Assembly (NCBI RefSeq): GCF_001545115.1
Contig: NZ_FCNU01000030.1
Span: 1-64,000, forward strand
From: Candidatus Protochlamydia phocaeensis
GTDB lineage: Bacteria; Chlamydiota; Chlamydiia; Chlamydiales; Parachlamydiaceae
Direction of reading: 5' to 3'
Length of the DNA stretch: 64,000 nucleotides
Part shown: piece by piece, positions 43,779-52,196 of the stretch
Layout: each line of letters begins with the position of its first letter
Numbering within the stretch: position 1 is the first letter of the stretch
Notes under the pieces: model-generated
What the model saw: only the letters and a program-made list of their open reading frames with translations
Database searches by the model: none
What the model was told of the DNA's origin: nothing
Program-made: the position numbers and the translations under genes

Positions 43779-45014
43779 CTATGGCTTTAATTGAGGAATA
43801 ATGGAGTGAAGGGCTTGCTCCAATAGATCGATCTCTTCGAAAGTATTGTAAAAGGCAAAGGAAGCGCGGGCCGTTGCCGAGACGTTAAAGAAACGCATGA
43901 CAGGCTGCGCGCAATGATGGCCGGTTCTTAAAGCAATGCCTTTTAAATCGAGCATGGTTCCCACATCGAGGGCATGAGCCCCTTCTATGACAAAACTGAT
44001 TAAAGCGCCTTTTTGGCCGGCTTGTCCGATGATGCGCAGGCCGGGGATTTTTTCCAGCTTTTGCGTGGCATAGCGCAAAAGCTCGTGCTCGTACGCTTGA
44101 ATGGCCTCCATGCCTATTTCTTGAAGATAATCGAGAGCTGCCCCCAGTCCCATGACTTCGGCAATCATCGGCGTGCCCGCCTCAAACTTTAAAGGCAGCG
44201 TATTATAGGTCGTTTTTGGAAAAGTCACGGTCTCAATCATATCTCCGCCTCCCTGATAAGGAGGCATTTGCTCTAGCAGCTGCTCTTTTCCGTATAAAAT
44301 GCCGATTCCCGTCGGGCCCAAAATTTTATGGCCGGAGAAAACGAAAAAGTCCGCGCCCAAGTCTTGCACGTCGATTTTAAGATGCGGAGCGCTCTGCGCT
44401 CCATCTACCAGTACTTTAGCTCCCGCCTCATGCGCTTTGGCGACAATTTCTTTAATGGGATTGATTGTTCCCAAAGAATTGGACACATGCGTGATGGCCA
44501 CCAGGCGCGTCTTATCGCTTAAAAGCTTGACGTATTCTTCAAACAGCAATTCGCCTTTTTCATTCATGGGAATGACTTTGAGGACCGCTCCCCTGTCTTC
44601 GCATAGGATTTGCCAAGGGACAATATTGGAGTGGTGCTCCATGGCGCTAATGAGGATCTCATCTCCAGGCTGCACAAAAGCCTTTCCGAATGAATAAGCG
44701 ACCATATTAATGGATTCTGTCGTCCCGCGCGTAAAGATCACCTCTTCCATTTTAGCCGCATTGAGAAAAGATCGCACCTTCAGCCTTGTCTTTTGATAAT
44801 CCTCGCTCGAGCGAATGGCCAGCTCATAAACAGCGCGATGGACCGTCCCATAATGGTTGCGATAAAAGTCAGTGATCGTATCGATGACGACTTGAGGCTT
44901 CTGAGAAGTGGCAGCCGAATCCAGATAGACCAAGGGTTTTCCGTGCATCGTTTTGCTCAGCATGGGGAAATCCTGCCTTAAATGCTTGAAATCGACTCGG
45001 CTGCTTTCCTTCAT
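43779..45014 (-). CDS. sufS: Cysteine desulfurase SufS
   Basis: 411 residues, group II PLP-dependent desulfurase that supplies sulfur for Fe-S clusters. FTRGTTESINMVAYSFG and HVSNSLGTINPIKEI are typical. The Schiff-base lysine lies in FFVFSGHKILGPTGIGILYG. The active-site cysteine is in ALRTGHHCAQPVM. It overlaps the end of sufD by four bases (ATGA). No sufE or sufU partner is visible in the window. Corresponds to Chlamydia CT687. Confidence 0.96.
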   Translation of the reverse strand: MKESSRVDFKHLRQDFPMLSKTMHGKPLVYLDSAATSQKPQVVIDTITDFYRNHYGTVHRAVYELAIRSSEDYQKTRLKVRSFLNAAKMEEVIFTRGTTESINMVAYSFGKAFVQPGDEILISAMEHHSNIVPWQILCEDRGAVLKVIPMNEKGELLFEEYVKLLSDKTRLVAITHVSNSLGTINPIKEIVAKAHEAGAKVLVDGAQSAPHLKIDVQDLGADFFVFSGHKILGPTGIGILYGKEQLLEQMPPYQGGGDMIETVTFPKTTYNTLPLKFEAGTPMIAEVMGLGAALDYLQEIGMEAIQAYEHELLRYATQKLEKIPGLRIIGQAGQKGALISFVIEGAHALDVGTMLDLKGIALRTGHHCAQPVMRFFNVSATARASFAFYNTFEEIDLLEQALHSIIPQLKP

Positions 45015-46333
45015 AGAGATTTCCTTGTTAAATAGCTTTGGGCTTTTTTGGAGATAGCATCCCGTAAAGAGCCCAAAGGGATCATTTCAATTACTTGTTC
45101 GCAAAATCCATAGACCAGCAAATTCTTTGCTTCGGCATCAGGAAAACCGCGCGTCTTCATGTAAAACAGCTGATCAGGATCGAGCTGGCCGACTGTCGCT
45201 CCATGCGACGCCTTGACGTCATCGGCAAAAATTTCTAGATTAGGCTTGCTGTCTGCATGGGCGTGGTCATTCAAAATGAGGTTGTTATTGAGCTGGAAAG
45301 CCTCTGTCTTTTGAGCCGCCTGCCTAACCATGATCTTGCCTTCGAAACTGGAGCGGCTAAAATCATTGAGCGCGCCTTTGAACAACTGATAGGAGCGGCA
45401 ATGAGGCGCTTGATGATCAATGAACACATGCGTATGCGCCTCCCTTTTCTCGGCCAACATCCACACGCCATTGAGCAAAGCCTCGGCATTTTCGCCCGTC
45501 AAAGCCACCCGGTAATCTGTACGCACCGTCGCGCTTCCTTCCGTCACGCAAACGCTCTTGAAAACCGCGCTGCGCTTGAGCTGCGCGCGCACAGCATCGA
45601 AATGCCAAGCGTGGGGATGTTCATTGCAAAGAACCTGCGTATAGCGCACATGCGCCTCTTCTTCAATCAAAAAATCGGCGGCTTGATTGACAAAATAAGC
45701 CTGCTCTCCCAAATTGTACTGTGAAAAGACAAGATTGACTTGCGAGCGCGATCCGGCAAAAACCTGCAAACGAGGCATCAGCATGGCCAGCTGCCCATCA
45801 AAATCGATGAGATGCAGCACCTGGATGGGCGTTTCGACAACTGTTTTGGGAGGAATGTAAATAAAGGCCCCTTTGGGGTGCAAGGCGCCGTTGAGAACGG
45901 CAAAGGGATCTTCCTCTTCTTTAAGCGCGCGATTCCACTGGTTATTTAAAAAAGCTCCATATGTGCGAGCCGCTTCCTGCAATGTCGTCACAACTATTTG
46001 CGACGGCAAGGCGCTTGTTTGGGACAGCTGCGGACAGTAATGTCCATTGACGAAAACCAGCACAGACTGCCGGCATTCGGGCTGAACAAAAGCGGCAATC
46101 CGCTCGGCCGTCAGTCCTGTTTCTTCCGCCACTTCATAGTTCTGCGAGAACAAATGACGCAATTTGATATAGCGATAAACTTCCGTCTGTTTGTTAGGCA
46201 AGCCTAAGTCCAAAAAATGCTGCCAAGCCTTTAAACGGGCCTTATACAAAGCATCGTCCTGCTTAACCTTAGCCAAGTGCCTTTCTAAAAGCGTTTTGAA
46301 TAGTTCTTGTTCCAACCCCATTTGAGCCATCAT
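45011..46333 (-). CDS. sufD: Fe-S assembly scaffold protein SufD
   Basis: About 440 residues. The beta-helix partner of SufB in the SufBC2D scaffold. Conserved blocks are [80 protein letters not shown] and [20 protein letters not shown]. Met at 46333 is used because its ATG overlaps the sufC stop (ATGA); an upstream extension of 12 codons would overlap sufC. Corresponds to CT686. Confidence 0.95.
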   Translation of the reverse strand: MMAQMGLEQELFKTLLERHLAKVKQDDALYKARLKAWQHFLDLGLPNKQTEVYRYIKLRHLFSQNYEVAEETGLTAERIAAFVQPECRQSVLVFVNGHYCPQLSQTSALPSQIVVTTLQEAARTYGAFLNNQWNRALKEEEDPFAVLNGALHPKGAFIYIPPKTVVETPIQVLHLIDFDGQLAMLMPRLQVFAGSRSQVNLVFSQYNLGEQAYFVNQAADFLIEEEAHVRYTQVLCNEHPHAWHFDAVRAQLKRSAVFKSVCVTEGSATVRTDYRVALTGENAEALLNGVWMLAEKREAHTHVFIDHQAPHCRSYQLFKGALNDFSRSSFEGKIMVRQAAQKTEAFQLNNNLILNDHAHADSKPNLEIFADDVKASHGATVGQLDPDQLFYMKTRGFPDAEAKNLLVYGFCEQVIEMIPLGSLRDAISKKAQSYLTRKSL

Positions 46334-47094
46334 GAAACAACTCCCTCGCTTGGCGAACGGACCAACCAATCATACCCCTTGCTTTCCAGCTCTAAAGCCA
46401 GCTCAGGACCTCCCGATTGCACAATTTTCCCTCCCAGCATCACATGGACAAACTGAGGTTTAATATAATCAAGCAGGCGCTGATAGTGCGTAATCAACAG
46501 TAAGCCCATGTCCGGATTCATCAATTGGTTCACCCCTCTGGCAACAATGCGCATGGCATCGATGTCTAATCCGGAATCCGTTTCATCCAAGACGGCCAGC
46601 TCGGGATTTAAAATCGCCATTTGCAAGATCTCATTGCGCTTCTTTTCTCCTCCGGAGAAATTTTCATTGACGTTCCGCTGGCGAAATTCGGGGCGGATCT
46701 CCATGAGTCTCATTTTGTCTTCAATTAATTTTTCAAATTCCGCTGCCGACAGTTCCCCTTCTCCACGCGCCTTGCGTTTGGCATTCAAAGCCATTTGAAG
46801 GAATTGCGTATTGCTGACCCCGGGAATCTCGACAGGATATTGGAAGCTCATGAATAAACCCAAATGGGCCCTTTCTTCAGGCTCGAGCTCTAAAAGATTC
46901 TGCCCTTTAAACCAGATTTCCCCGCCCGTGACCTCATAAGAGGGATGCCCGGCCAAGACTTTTGCCAGCGTGGATTTTCCGGCACCGTTGGGCCCCATAA
47001 TAGCATGGATCTCTCCTGCTTGGATCTTCAAATTAACACCTGTTAAAATGGGATTGCCGTCGACGGAGGCTGTCAGATCTTTAATTTCTAGCAT
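46330..47094 (-). CDS. sufC: Fe-S assembly ATPase SufC
   Basis: 254 residues. ABC-type ATPase that drives SufBC2D shape change. Walker [18 protein letters not shown], the SufC-specific [20 protein letters not shown] signature and Walker [19 protein letters not shown] are intact. It follows sufB by about 70 bases that contain a GCAG-loop hairpin, and overlaps sufD by four bases. Corresponds to CT685. Confidence 0.97.
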   Translation of the reverse strand: MLEIKDLTASVDGNPILTGVNLKIQAGEIHAIMGPNGAGKSTLAKVLAGHPSYEVTGGEIWFKGQNLLELEPEERAHLGLFMSFQYPVEIPGVSNTQFLQMALNAKRKARGEGELSAAEFEKLIEDKMRLMEIRPEFRQRNVNENFSGGEKKRNEILQMAILNPELAVLDETDSGLDIDAMRIVARGVNQLMNPDMGLLLITHYQRLLDYIKPQFVHVMLGGKIVQSGGPELALELESKGYDWLVRSPSEGVVS

Positions 47095-47126
47095 TGTTTT
47101 TTCCTAATCTAAATCTATTCTATCGA

Positions 47127-47146
47127 AAGGCAGCGCAGGCTGCCTT
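47127..47146 (-). promoter_or_regulatory. Hairpin in the sufB-sufC spacer
   Basis: Perfect 8-bp stem AAGGCAGC / GCTGCCTT with a 4-base loop. There is no T-tract directly behind it on the minus strand, so it may be an mRNA stability or processing element rather than a terminator. Confidence 0.4.
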
Positions 47147-47163
47147 GAATTGTTTTTCTATCT

Positions 47164-48609
47164 TTATCCTACAGAGTTTTCAAGCTTGATCGCCAAGAGC
47201 TTTTGCGCTTCCGCGGCAAATTCTAAGGGAAGCTCCTGGATCACATCTTTGCAAAACCCATTTACAATCATATTGACCGCATCTTCTTTAGAAATGCCGC
47301 GCGATTGAAAGTAAAAAAGCTGTTCTTCGTTCATTTTTGAAGTCGACGCTTCATGCTCGATCTGGCTAGTTGCATTGCCTACTTCAATATAGGGAAATGT
47401 ATTGGCCGAGCATTTATCCCCGACCAGCATCGAATCGCATTGCGTATAATTTCTGGCTCCAGTTGCTCGCGGAGCCACTTTGACCAAACCTCGGTAGCTA
47501 TTGTGGGAGACGTCGGCGGAAATTCCTTTGGATACAATTGTGGAACGCGTATTCTTGCCTAGGTGGATCATCTTCGTCCCTGTATCGGCTTGCATATGAC
47601 CGTTCGTGAGGGCGACCGAGTAGAATTCCCCAACGGAGTTATCCCCTTGTAAAATGCAACTAGGATACTTCCAGGTAATGGCAGCACCCACCTCGACTTG
47701 CGTCCAAGAGATTTTAGAGTTCACGCCTGCACAGCGGCCTCGCTTGGTCACAAAATTGAACACCCCGCCTTCTCCGGTCGCCGGGTTTCCGGAATACCAG
47801 TTTTGGACTGTCGCATACTTGATCTGCGCATTGTCCAAAGCGATCAGCTCAACAACCGCCGCATGCAGCTGGTGATTGCTATAGGCAGGGGCCGTGCATC
47901 CTTCCAAGTAGCTGACATAGGAGCCTTCTTCGGCAATGATCAAGGTACGCTCAAACTGGCCGGACTCTTTGTCGTTAATGCGGAAATAAGTCGACAGTTC
48001 CATCGGACAATGCACGCCTTTTGGAATATAAACAAAAGACCCATCGCTAAAAACGGCGGAATTCAAAGTGGCAAAATAGTTATCCCCAATGGGGACAACG
48101 CTTCCCAGATATTTTTTCACCAAATCAGAATGCGTGTGCATGGCTTCGGAAATCGAACACAACACCACACCCGCTTCTTCAAGCTTTTTCTTAAAAGTCG
48201 TCCCGATAGAAACGGAATCGAAAATCATATCGACAGCGACGTTGCTCAAACGCATCTGCTCTTCTAAAGGGATTCCCAGGCGCTCAAATGTACGCAAAAC
48301 CTCAGGATCCACCTCGCTCAAATTATTCAAAGCCGGTTTCTTTTTAGGAGCCGAATAATAGGTGATATTCTGGTAGTCAATCTTTGGATAATTCACATTG
48401 GCCCAAACAGGCTCTTCGGACTCTAACCATCTCTGATAGGCTTTCAATCGAAAATCCAAAAGAAAATCCGGCTCATTTTTTTTAGCAGAAATGGCACGGA
48501 TGATGTCTTCATTCAACCCCTTTGGCAAACTTTCGGTTTCAACTTCCGTGACAAACCCATACTTGTAATCTGAGTTGCTGCGACTAAACATGGACGATTC
48601 TGCCGTCAT
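47164..48609 (-). CDS. sufB: Fe-S assembly scaffold protein SufB
   Basis: 481 residues, full length. [80 protein letters not shown] and CQ/CD residues near the end ([20 protein letters not shown]) match the family; the last segment contains the conserved C-terminal cysteine that binds nascent clusters. First gene of sufB-sufC-sufD-sufS-tsaC on the minus strand; the promoter should lie in 48610-48720. Corresponds to CT684. Confidence 0.97.
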   Translation of the reverse strand: MTAESSMFSRSNSDYKYGFVTEVETESLPKGLNEDIIRAISAKKNEPDFLLDFRLKAYQRWLESEEPVWANVNYPKIDYQNITYYSAPKKKPALNNLSEVDPEVLRTFERLGIPLEEQMRLSNVAVDMIFDSVSIGTTFKKKLEEAGVVLCSISEAMHTHSDLVKKYLGSVVPIGDNYFATLNSAVFSDGSFVYIPKGVHCPMELSTYFRINDKESGQFERTLIIAEEGSYVSYLEGCTAPAYSNHQLHAAVVELIALDNAQIKYATVQNWYSGNPATGEGGVFNFVTKRGRCAGVNSKISWTQVEVGAAITWKYPSCILQGDNSVGEFYSVALTNGHMQADTGTKMIHLGKNTRSTIVSKGISADVSHNSYRGLVKVAPRATGARNYTQCDSMLVGDKCSANTFPYIEVGNATSQIEHEASTSKMNEEQLFYFQSRGISKEDAVNMIVNGFCKDVIQELPLEFAAEAQKLLAIKLENSVG

Positions 48610-49086
48610 ATCCTTCCTTAATTCTTAAAAAATTTAGCCTCTTAGGCTATCAATTTCTAATTATTCCTTCAATCCTGAAGGCAACTGTTGATAAAAAACA
48701 TGAGCTGCTTAGATTTTGATCTTTTCGGCCTGTTAAAAGATTATTTTGCAGGCTACCTTATTTTAGCCAAGAAAGCAGACGGAAAAAAGCGAGGAAAGCT
48801 TGAGCAGCCTAAGAGGGTTTCTTAAAATTCATAATAACCTATCAGATCGCCCCTGTCAATTATATTTAATAGTTAAACCTTTAATTTTTAAAACAATCTA
48901 TATTTATTTCTCGTTTTAATTTTAAATTTTCCATGCAAATTCAAATAAAATAATTAAAAAAGTAAATACATAGGCGAAGAAGAAAGCAATTAAAAATTTA
49001 ATTGACTCTGAATTAAAGCTATGTAATTTTTAACGATTAACCAAAAAATTGGGGTATTTTCAGGTTATCTATATCAAAGAGGTCCC
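48610..49086. other. Divergent intergenic region sufB/methyltransferase
   Basis: About 475 bases, AT-rich from 48840. Both strands are full of stops. It must hold the sufB promoter and that of the gene at 49087. I see no IscR-type or other palindrome that I could name. Confidence 0.35.
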
Positions 49087-49848
49087 ATGCTACGTACACT
49101 TAAATCACTTGTTCCAGAAAATCTCAAAACACGCATGAAAAAACTTTTGCGCCGCCGTCACTTGTCTCATTCAAAGGTCTTGGGAAGAGAGCAGCTTTCC
49201 CATTTATATCTTAAAGGCAAGGGAATTGAGATTGGCGCTCTGCATAATCCCCTTTATGTCAGCAAAGCCGCCAAAGTCCAGTATGTTGACCGTTTATCGG
49301 TTGAAGATTTGAAAAGGCATTATCCGGAATTAAGCAAACTCCCCTTGGTCCACGTAGATATTATCGATAATGGAGAGGAACTTGGAACCATTAAAGATCG
49401 CTCTCAAGACTTTGTCATTGCCAACCACTTTATTGAACATTGCCAAAATCCACTGAGAACCTTAAGCAATATGTTCCGTGTCTTAAAAAAGGGCGGAGTT
49501 CTTTATATTGCCCTGCCGGACAAGCGTTATACCTTTGACATTGATCGCCCTGTCACCCCTTTAGAGCATATTCTCAAAGATTATCGGGAAGGGCCTGAAA
49601 ATTCCAAACGCCAACACTTTGAAGAATGGGTGCGCTTAGTTAATAAAATTCACCAGCCTGCAGACGCCCAAAAAGAAGTCGAGCGTTTATTAAAGATCGA
49701 CTATAGCATTCACTTTCACGTTTGGACTCAAAGCGAAATGCTTGAAATGTTCCTTGCCCTTAAAAATCAGCTAGGCCTTTCCTTTGATATTGAAACTTGC
49801 TTGAAGAACGAACATGAATTCATTTTGATTTTACGCAAAACGGACTAA
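49087..49848 (+). CDS. SAM-dependent methyltransferase (class I, type 11-like)
   Basis: 253 residues. A basic N-terminus of about 40 residues (RMKKLLRRRHLSHSK) precedes a Rossmann methyltransferase fold: motif I-like GKGIEIGALHNPLYVSK, acidic VQYVDRLS, DFVIANHFIEHCQNPL (motif IV) and MFRVLKKGGVLYIALPDKR (motif V/VI). This G-A-L-x-x-P variety is common in glycan clusters, where it methylates sugars or chain ends. The polysaccharide genes start 1.5 kb downstream, which agrees with such a role (inference). Substrate not predictable. Confidence 0.85.
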   Translation: MLRTLKSLVPENLKTRMKKLLRRRHLSHSKVLGREQLSHLYLKGKGIEIGALHNPLYVSKAAKVQYVDRLSVEDLKRHYPELSKLPLVHVDIIDNGEELGTIKDRSQDFVIANHFIEHCQNPLRTLSNMFRVLKKGGVLYIALPDKRYTFDIDRPVTPLEHILKDYREGPENSKRQHFEEWVRLVNKIHQPADAQKEVERLLKIDYSIHFHVWTQSEMLEMFLALKNQLGLSFDIETCLKNEHEFILILRKTD

Positions 49849-49857
49849 TTCTTTTGA

Positions 49858-49886
49858 AGTGCCGTCAGATTGACGGCACTATTTTA
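49858..49886 (+). terminator. Terminator after the methyltransferase
   Basis: Perfect 10-bp stem AGTGCCGTCA / TGACGGCACT with a 3-base loop, then ATTTTA. Confidence 0.8.
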
Positions 49887-50145
49887 GAGGATTTTTAGAA
49901 CTGCTCATGACCGCGATTAGCGGAAATTTAAGGCCTCTCTTTTATATAACTACCTAATATTAAGACATTTAACCTCGAACAACCGATTATTTTGTCATCT
50001 CCGCTTCAAACTTATCGTATCTTTACATTCTCTCTTTACAATGGGATTGCTTAAAGGGTGTATTAACCCGTCTTAGCTGTTGTCGAATTGCAATTACATT
50101 TCATTTTAATAAATCTATCGTCAACCATAACTTGAAGAGGTAATA

Positions 50146-50502
50146 ATGATTTATCCAACCCATCAGCATGTGACTAATTACTTAACAGATCCCTCAACGC
50201 ATATAAAGGATGAAAAAGGGATTCGCTCTACAAATACGATTAATCTTAGTAAAACAGAGCATACGCTTTATGGCATGCAATTTAAAGCCACAGATCCTAA
50301 GTCTTTAGAGAATACAGAACTTTTAAAGCGAGTGCTTCATTTAGCCTCTCAACTTTATGATCAACATTATCGGATTGCTCAGCAACTTCCTTGTAGAGAG
50401 CAAACTGAAATGAGACGCATCAATGCAGAACTCATAGAATTAATGAACGTTAACCAGGTCACTTATATTTGGCTAAATAAGTTTAATCAACCAGTCTGCT
50501 AA
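50146..50502 (+). CDS. Small hypothetical protein, 118 aa
   Basis: Starts after GAAGAGGTAATA, an acceptable ribosome binding site. Soluble, with a helical second half (LLKRVLHLASQLYDQHYRIA, QTEMRRINAELIELMNVNQV). No domain recognised and no signal peptide. It stands alone between the methyltransferase and the ExoD-like gene. Upstream at 50056-50075 is a short motif shared with 56418 (GGGTGTATTAA then CTTAG). Confidence 0.55.
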   Translation: MIYPTHQHVTNYLTDPSTHIKDEKGIRSTNTINLSKTEHTLYGMQFKATDPKSLENTELLKRVLHLASQLYDQHYRIAQQLPCREQTEMRRINAELIELMNVNQVTYIWLNKFNQPVC

Positions 50503-50684
50503 CATTTGCGATTCCTCTAATACGCGGATTGCGCTATCATGAGTAACGTAAAGATCCGGAAGGGTGTCAATGACTGGCCTTCTGCTTTACGTTAACTCTT
50601 GCAATCCTTTTCCTCTTTTCAAATCTATTTGTTTTGGTGGAACCGGAACAGCTTGTAAAGGGAAATGAACCGGCCGTGGTGAAG

Positions 50685-51305
50685 ATGTCTAATCAAAAAT
50701 CTTCTAAGCTTTTCTTTCTCGACTCTTTGCAGCAAATTTTAATGCTCGCTCAACAAACAGAAGAGATAAAAATTGAGCAAATGCTCTTTATTTTAGCCGA
50801 AAAAGGCTACGCCGCGCTGCTCATTCTGCTCAGTCTCCCCTTTTGCCTTCCCGTTCAAATTCCCGGATTTTCTACGCCCTTCGGCCTCTTACTAGCCCTG
50901 ATTGGCCTGCGCATGGCCTTTGGCAAGTCGCAATGGTGGCCGCAATGGATTTTAATAAAGTCTCTTAAAAGCCAGTCTGTAATCACGTTAGCGGAAAAAG
51001 CGATAAGTATCGTTAAATGGATGCAAAAAATTCTTCATCCCCGTCTGATTTTTTTGACGCGAAGCGCTCTCTTTTCTCGCTTAAACGGGCTGGTGGTTTT
51101 TGTGCTGTCCCTTTTTTTATCGCTGCCCCTGCCCATTCCCTTGACGAATCTGATGTCAGCCGTTCCTCTTTTTTGTATGGGCCTAGGGCTATTGGAAGAT
51201 GATGGCCTGATGATTTTAGTCAGCTATGTGCTTTCTCTTTTATGCCTGCTTTTTTTTACTGGGGTATTTCTATTCAGCTTTTGCCAAATCAAGAGCATCT
51301 TTTAA
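50685..51305 (+). CDS. ExoD-family membrane protein
   Basis: About 206 residues from ATG 50685; the frame is open with GTG/TTG codons to 50634. Resembles ExoD of rhizobia: short N-terminal cytosolic helix, then YAALLILLSLPFCLPVQIPG and FSTPFGLLLALIGLRMAFGK, a basic loop, and VVFVLSLFLSLPLPIPLTNL. ExoD affects exopolysaccharide production and alkaline tolerance by an unknown mechanism. Its place just before the polysaccharide genes agrees with an envelope role. It converges with the GT2 gene (20-base spacing). Confidence 0.75.
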   Translation: MSNQKSSKLFFLDSLQQILMLAQQTEEIKIEQMLFILAEKGYAALLILLSLPFCLPVQIPGFSTPFGLLLALIGLRMAFGKSQWWPQWILIKSLKSQSVITLAEKAISIVKWMQKILHPRLIFLTRSALFSRLNGLVVFVLSLFLSLPLPIPLTNLMSAVPLFCMGLGLLEDDGLMILVSYVLSLLCLLFFTGVFLFSFCQIKSIF

Positions 51306-51325
51306 TGCCGTTTTTTCTACACGCT

Positions 51326-52180
51326 TTAAAGATCGAATGCTTTAACAGATAAATATTTAAGAGCCGAATAAAAATAGCAGGGCGATTTGAAGCGGGCGTA
51401 TAAGCGCATTTCATTCTTAGCAGATAAAAGGCGCAAGCGCTTATCCACTTTAGAGCGATCGCGCTGCCAGCCGCGGCAATGATAGGCCCAAAGATGAGGA
51501 AGCATCCATAACTCCCATCCTTTGCGGCGCAAACGTAAAGAAAGGTCTATATCTTCCTTATACATGTAAAAGGTTGGATCCATGACTTGAAACGGCTCTA
51601 AGCATACATCCTGCAAAGCCCGGTAGCGGCAGAACATTAAAGCGCCGCACAGCGCCGGCACGGCTTCCGGATGGACAGGCTGACAGCCCGCCTCTTGCCC
51701 CTGCCCGCGATCATACCAGCGCCCATACCACGTACGGAAAATGCCGGATGAGTCTAACAAACCGGTAGGTTTGTTCTGCTTGACATCATATCCCAGCAAA
51801 AGGCCTGATAAAGCGCCCATATGAGCAGACTGCGGCAACTCCATATATGCTTTGGCTTGCTCGATGAAGGTGGGCCCCAAGAATGCGTCAGGGTTTAAAA
51901 AAAGGACGTAATCTGTATGAAGGGGAACATAAGAAAAGCCGATATTATTACCCTTGCAAAAGCCGACATTTTCTTTTTGCAAGCTGATCTGCATATACGA
52001 ATCTTGACTGCAAGCCGCCACATAATCGCTTTCCGTAGAGCCGCTATCGACAATGATCACTTGGTCAGGCAAGCAAGTTTGTTTGCGAAGGGCATCTAAA
52101 CAAGCGGGAAGATAAGCTTGGCTGTTATGCGTGACAATAATGACCGAACAGGTAGATCCCTTCTGTCCTTGGCTTGCCAT
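51326..52180 (-). CDS. Family 2 glycosyltransferase (rhamnosyltransferase-like)
   Basis: 284 residues, GT-A fold. The nucleotide-binding start is SVIIVTHNSQAYLPACLDAL and VIIVDSGSTESD. The DxD-like site is LFLNPDAFLGP. The acceptor/catalytic region is FYMYKEDIDLSLRLRRKGWE. It probably adds a sugar to a surface glycan on the cytosolic side. It lies 16 bases after the Wzc-like gene on the same strand and is presumably co-transcribed with it. Confidence 0.9.
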   Translation of the reverse strand: MASQGQKGSTCSVIIVTHNSQAYLPACLDALRKQTCLPDQVIIVDSGSTESDYVAACSQDSYMQISLQKENVGFCKGNNIGFSYVPLHTDYVLFLNPDAFLGPTFIEQAKAYMELPQSAHMGALSGLLLGYDVKQNKPTGLLDSSGIFRTWYGRWYDRGQGQEAGCQPVHPEAVPALCGALMFCRYRALQDVCLEPFQVMDPTFYMYKEDIDLSLRLRRKGWELWMLPHLWAYHCRGWQRDRSKVDKRLRLLSAKNEMRLYARFKSPCYFYSALKYLSVKAFDL

Positions 52181-52196
52181 TGTTTTCCTACCCGCT

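Noticed and set aside
47698..48267. 189-codon plus-strand frame opposite sufB
   Set aside because: Shadow of sufB, with no ribosome binding site and no recognisable protein motif.
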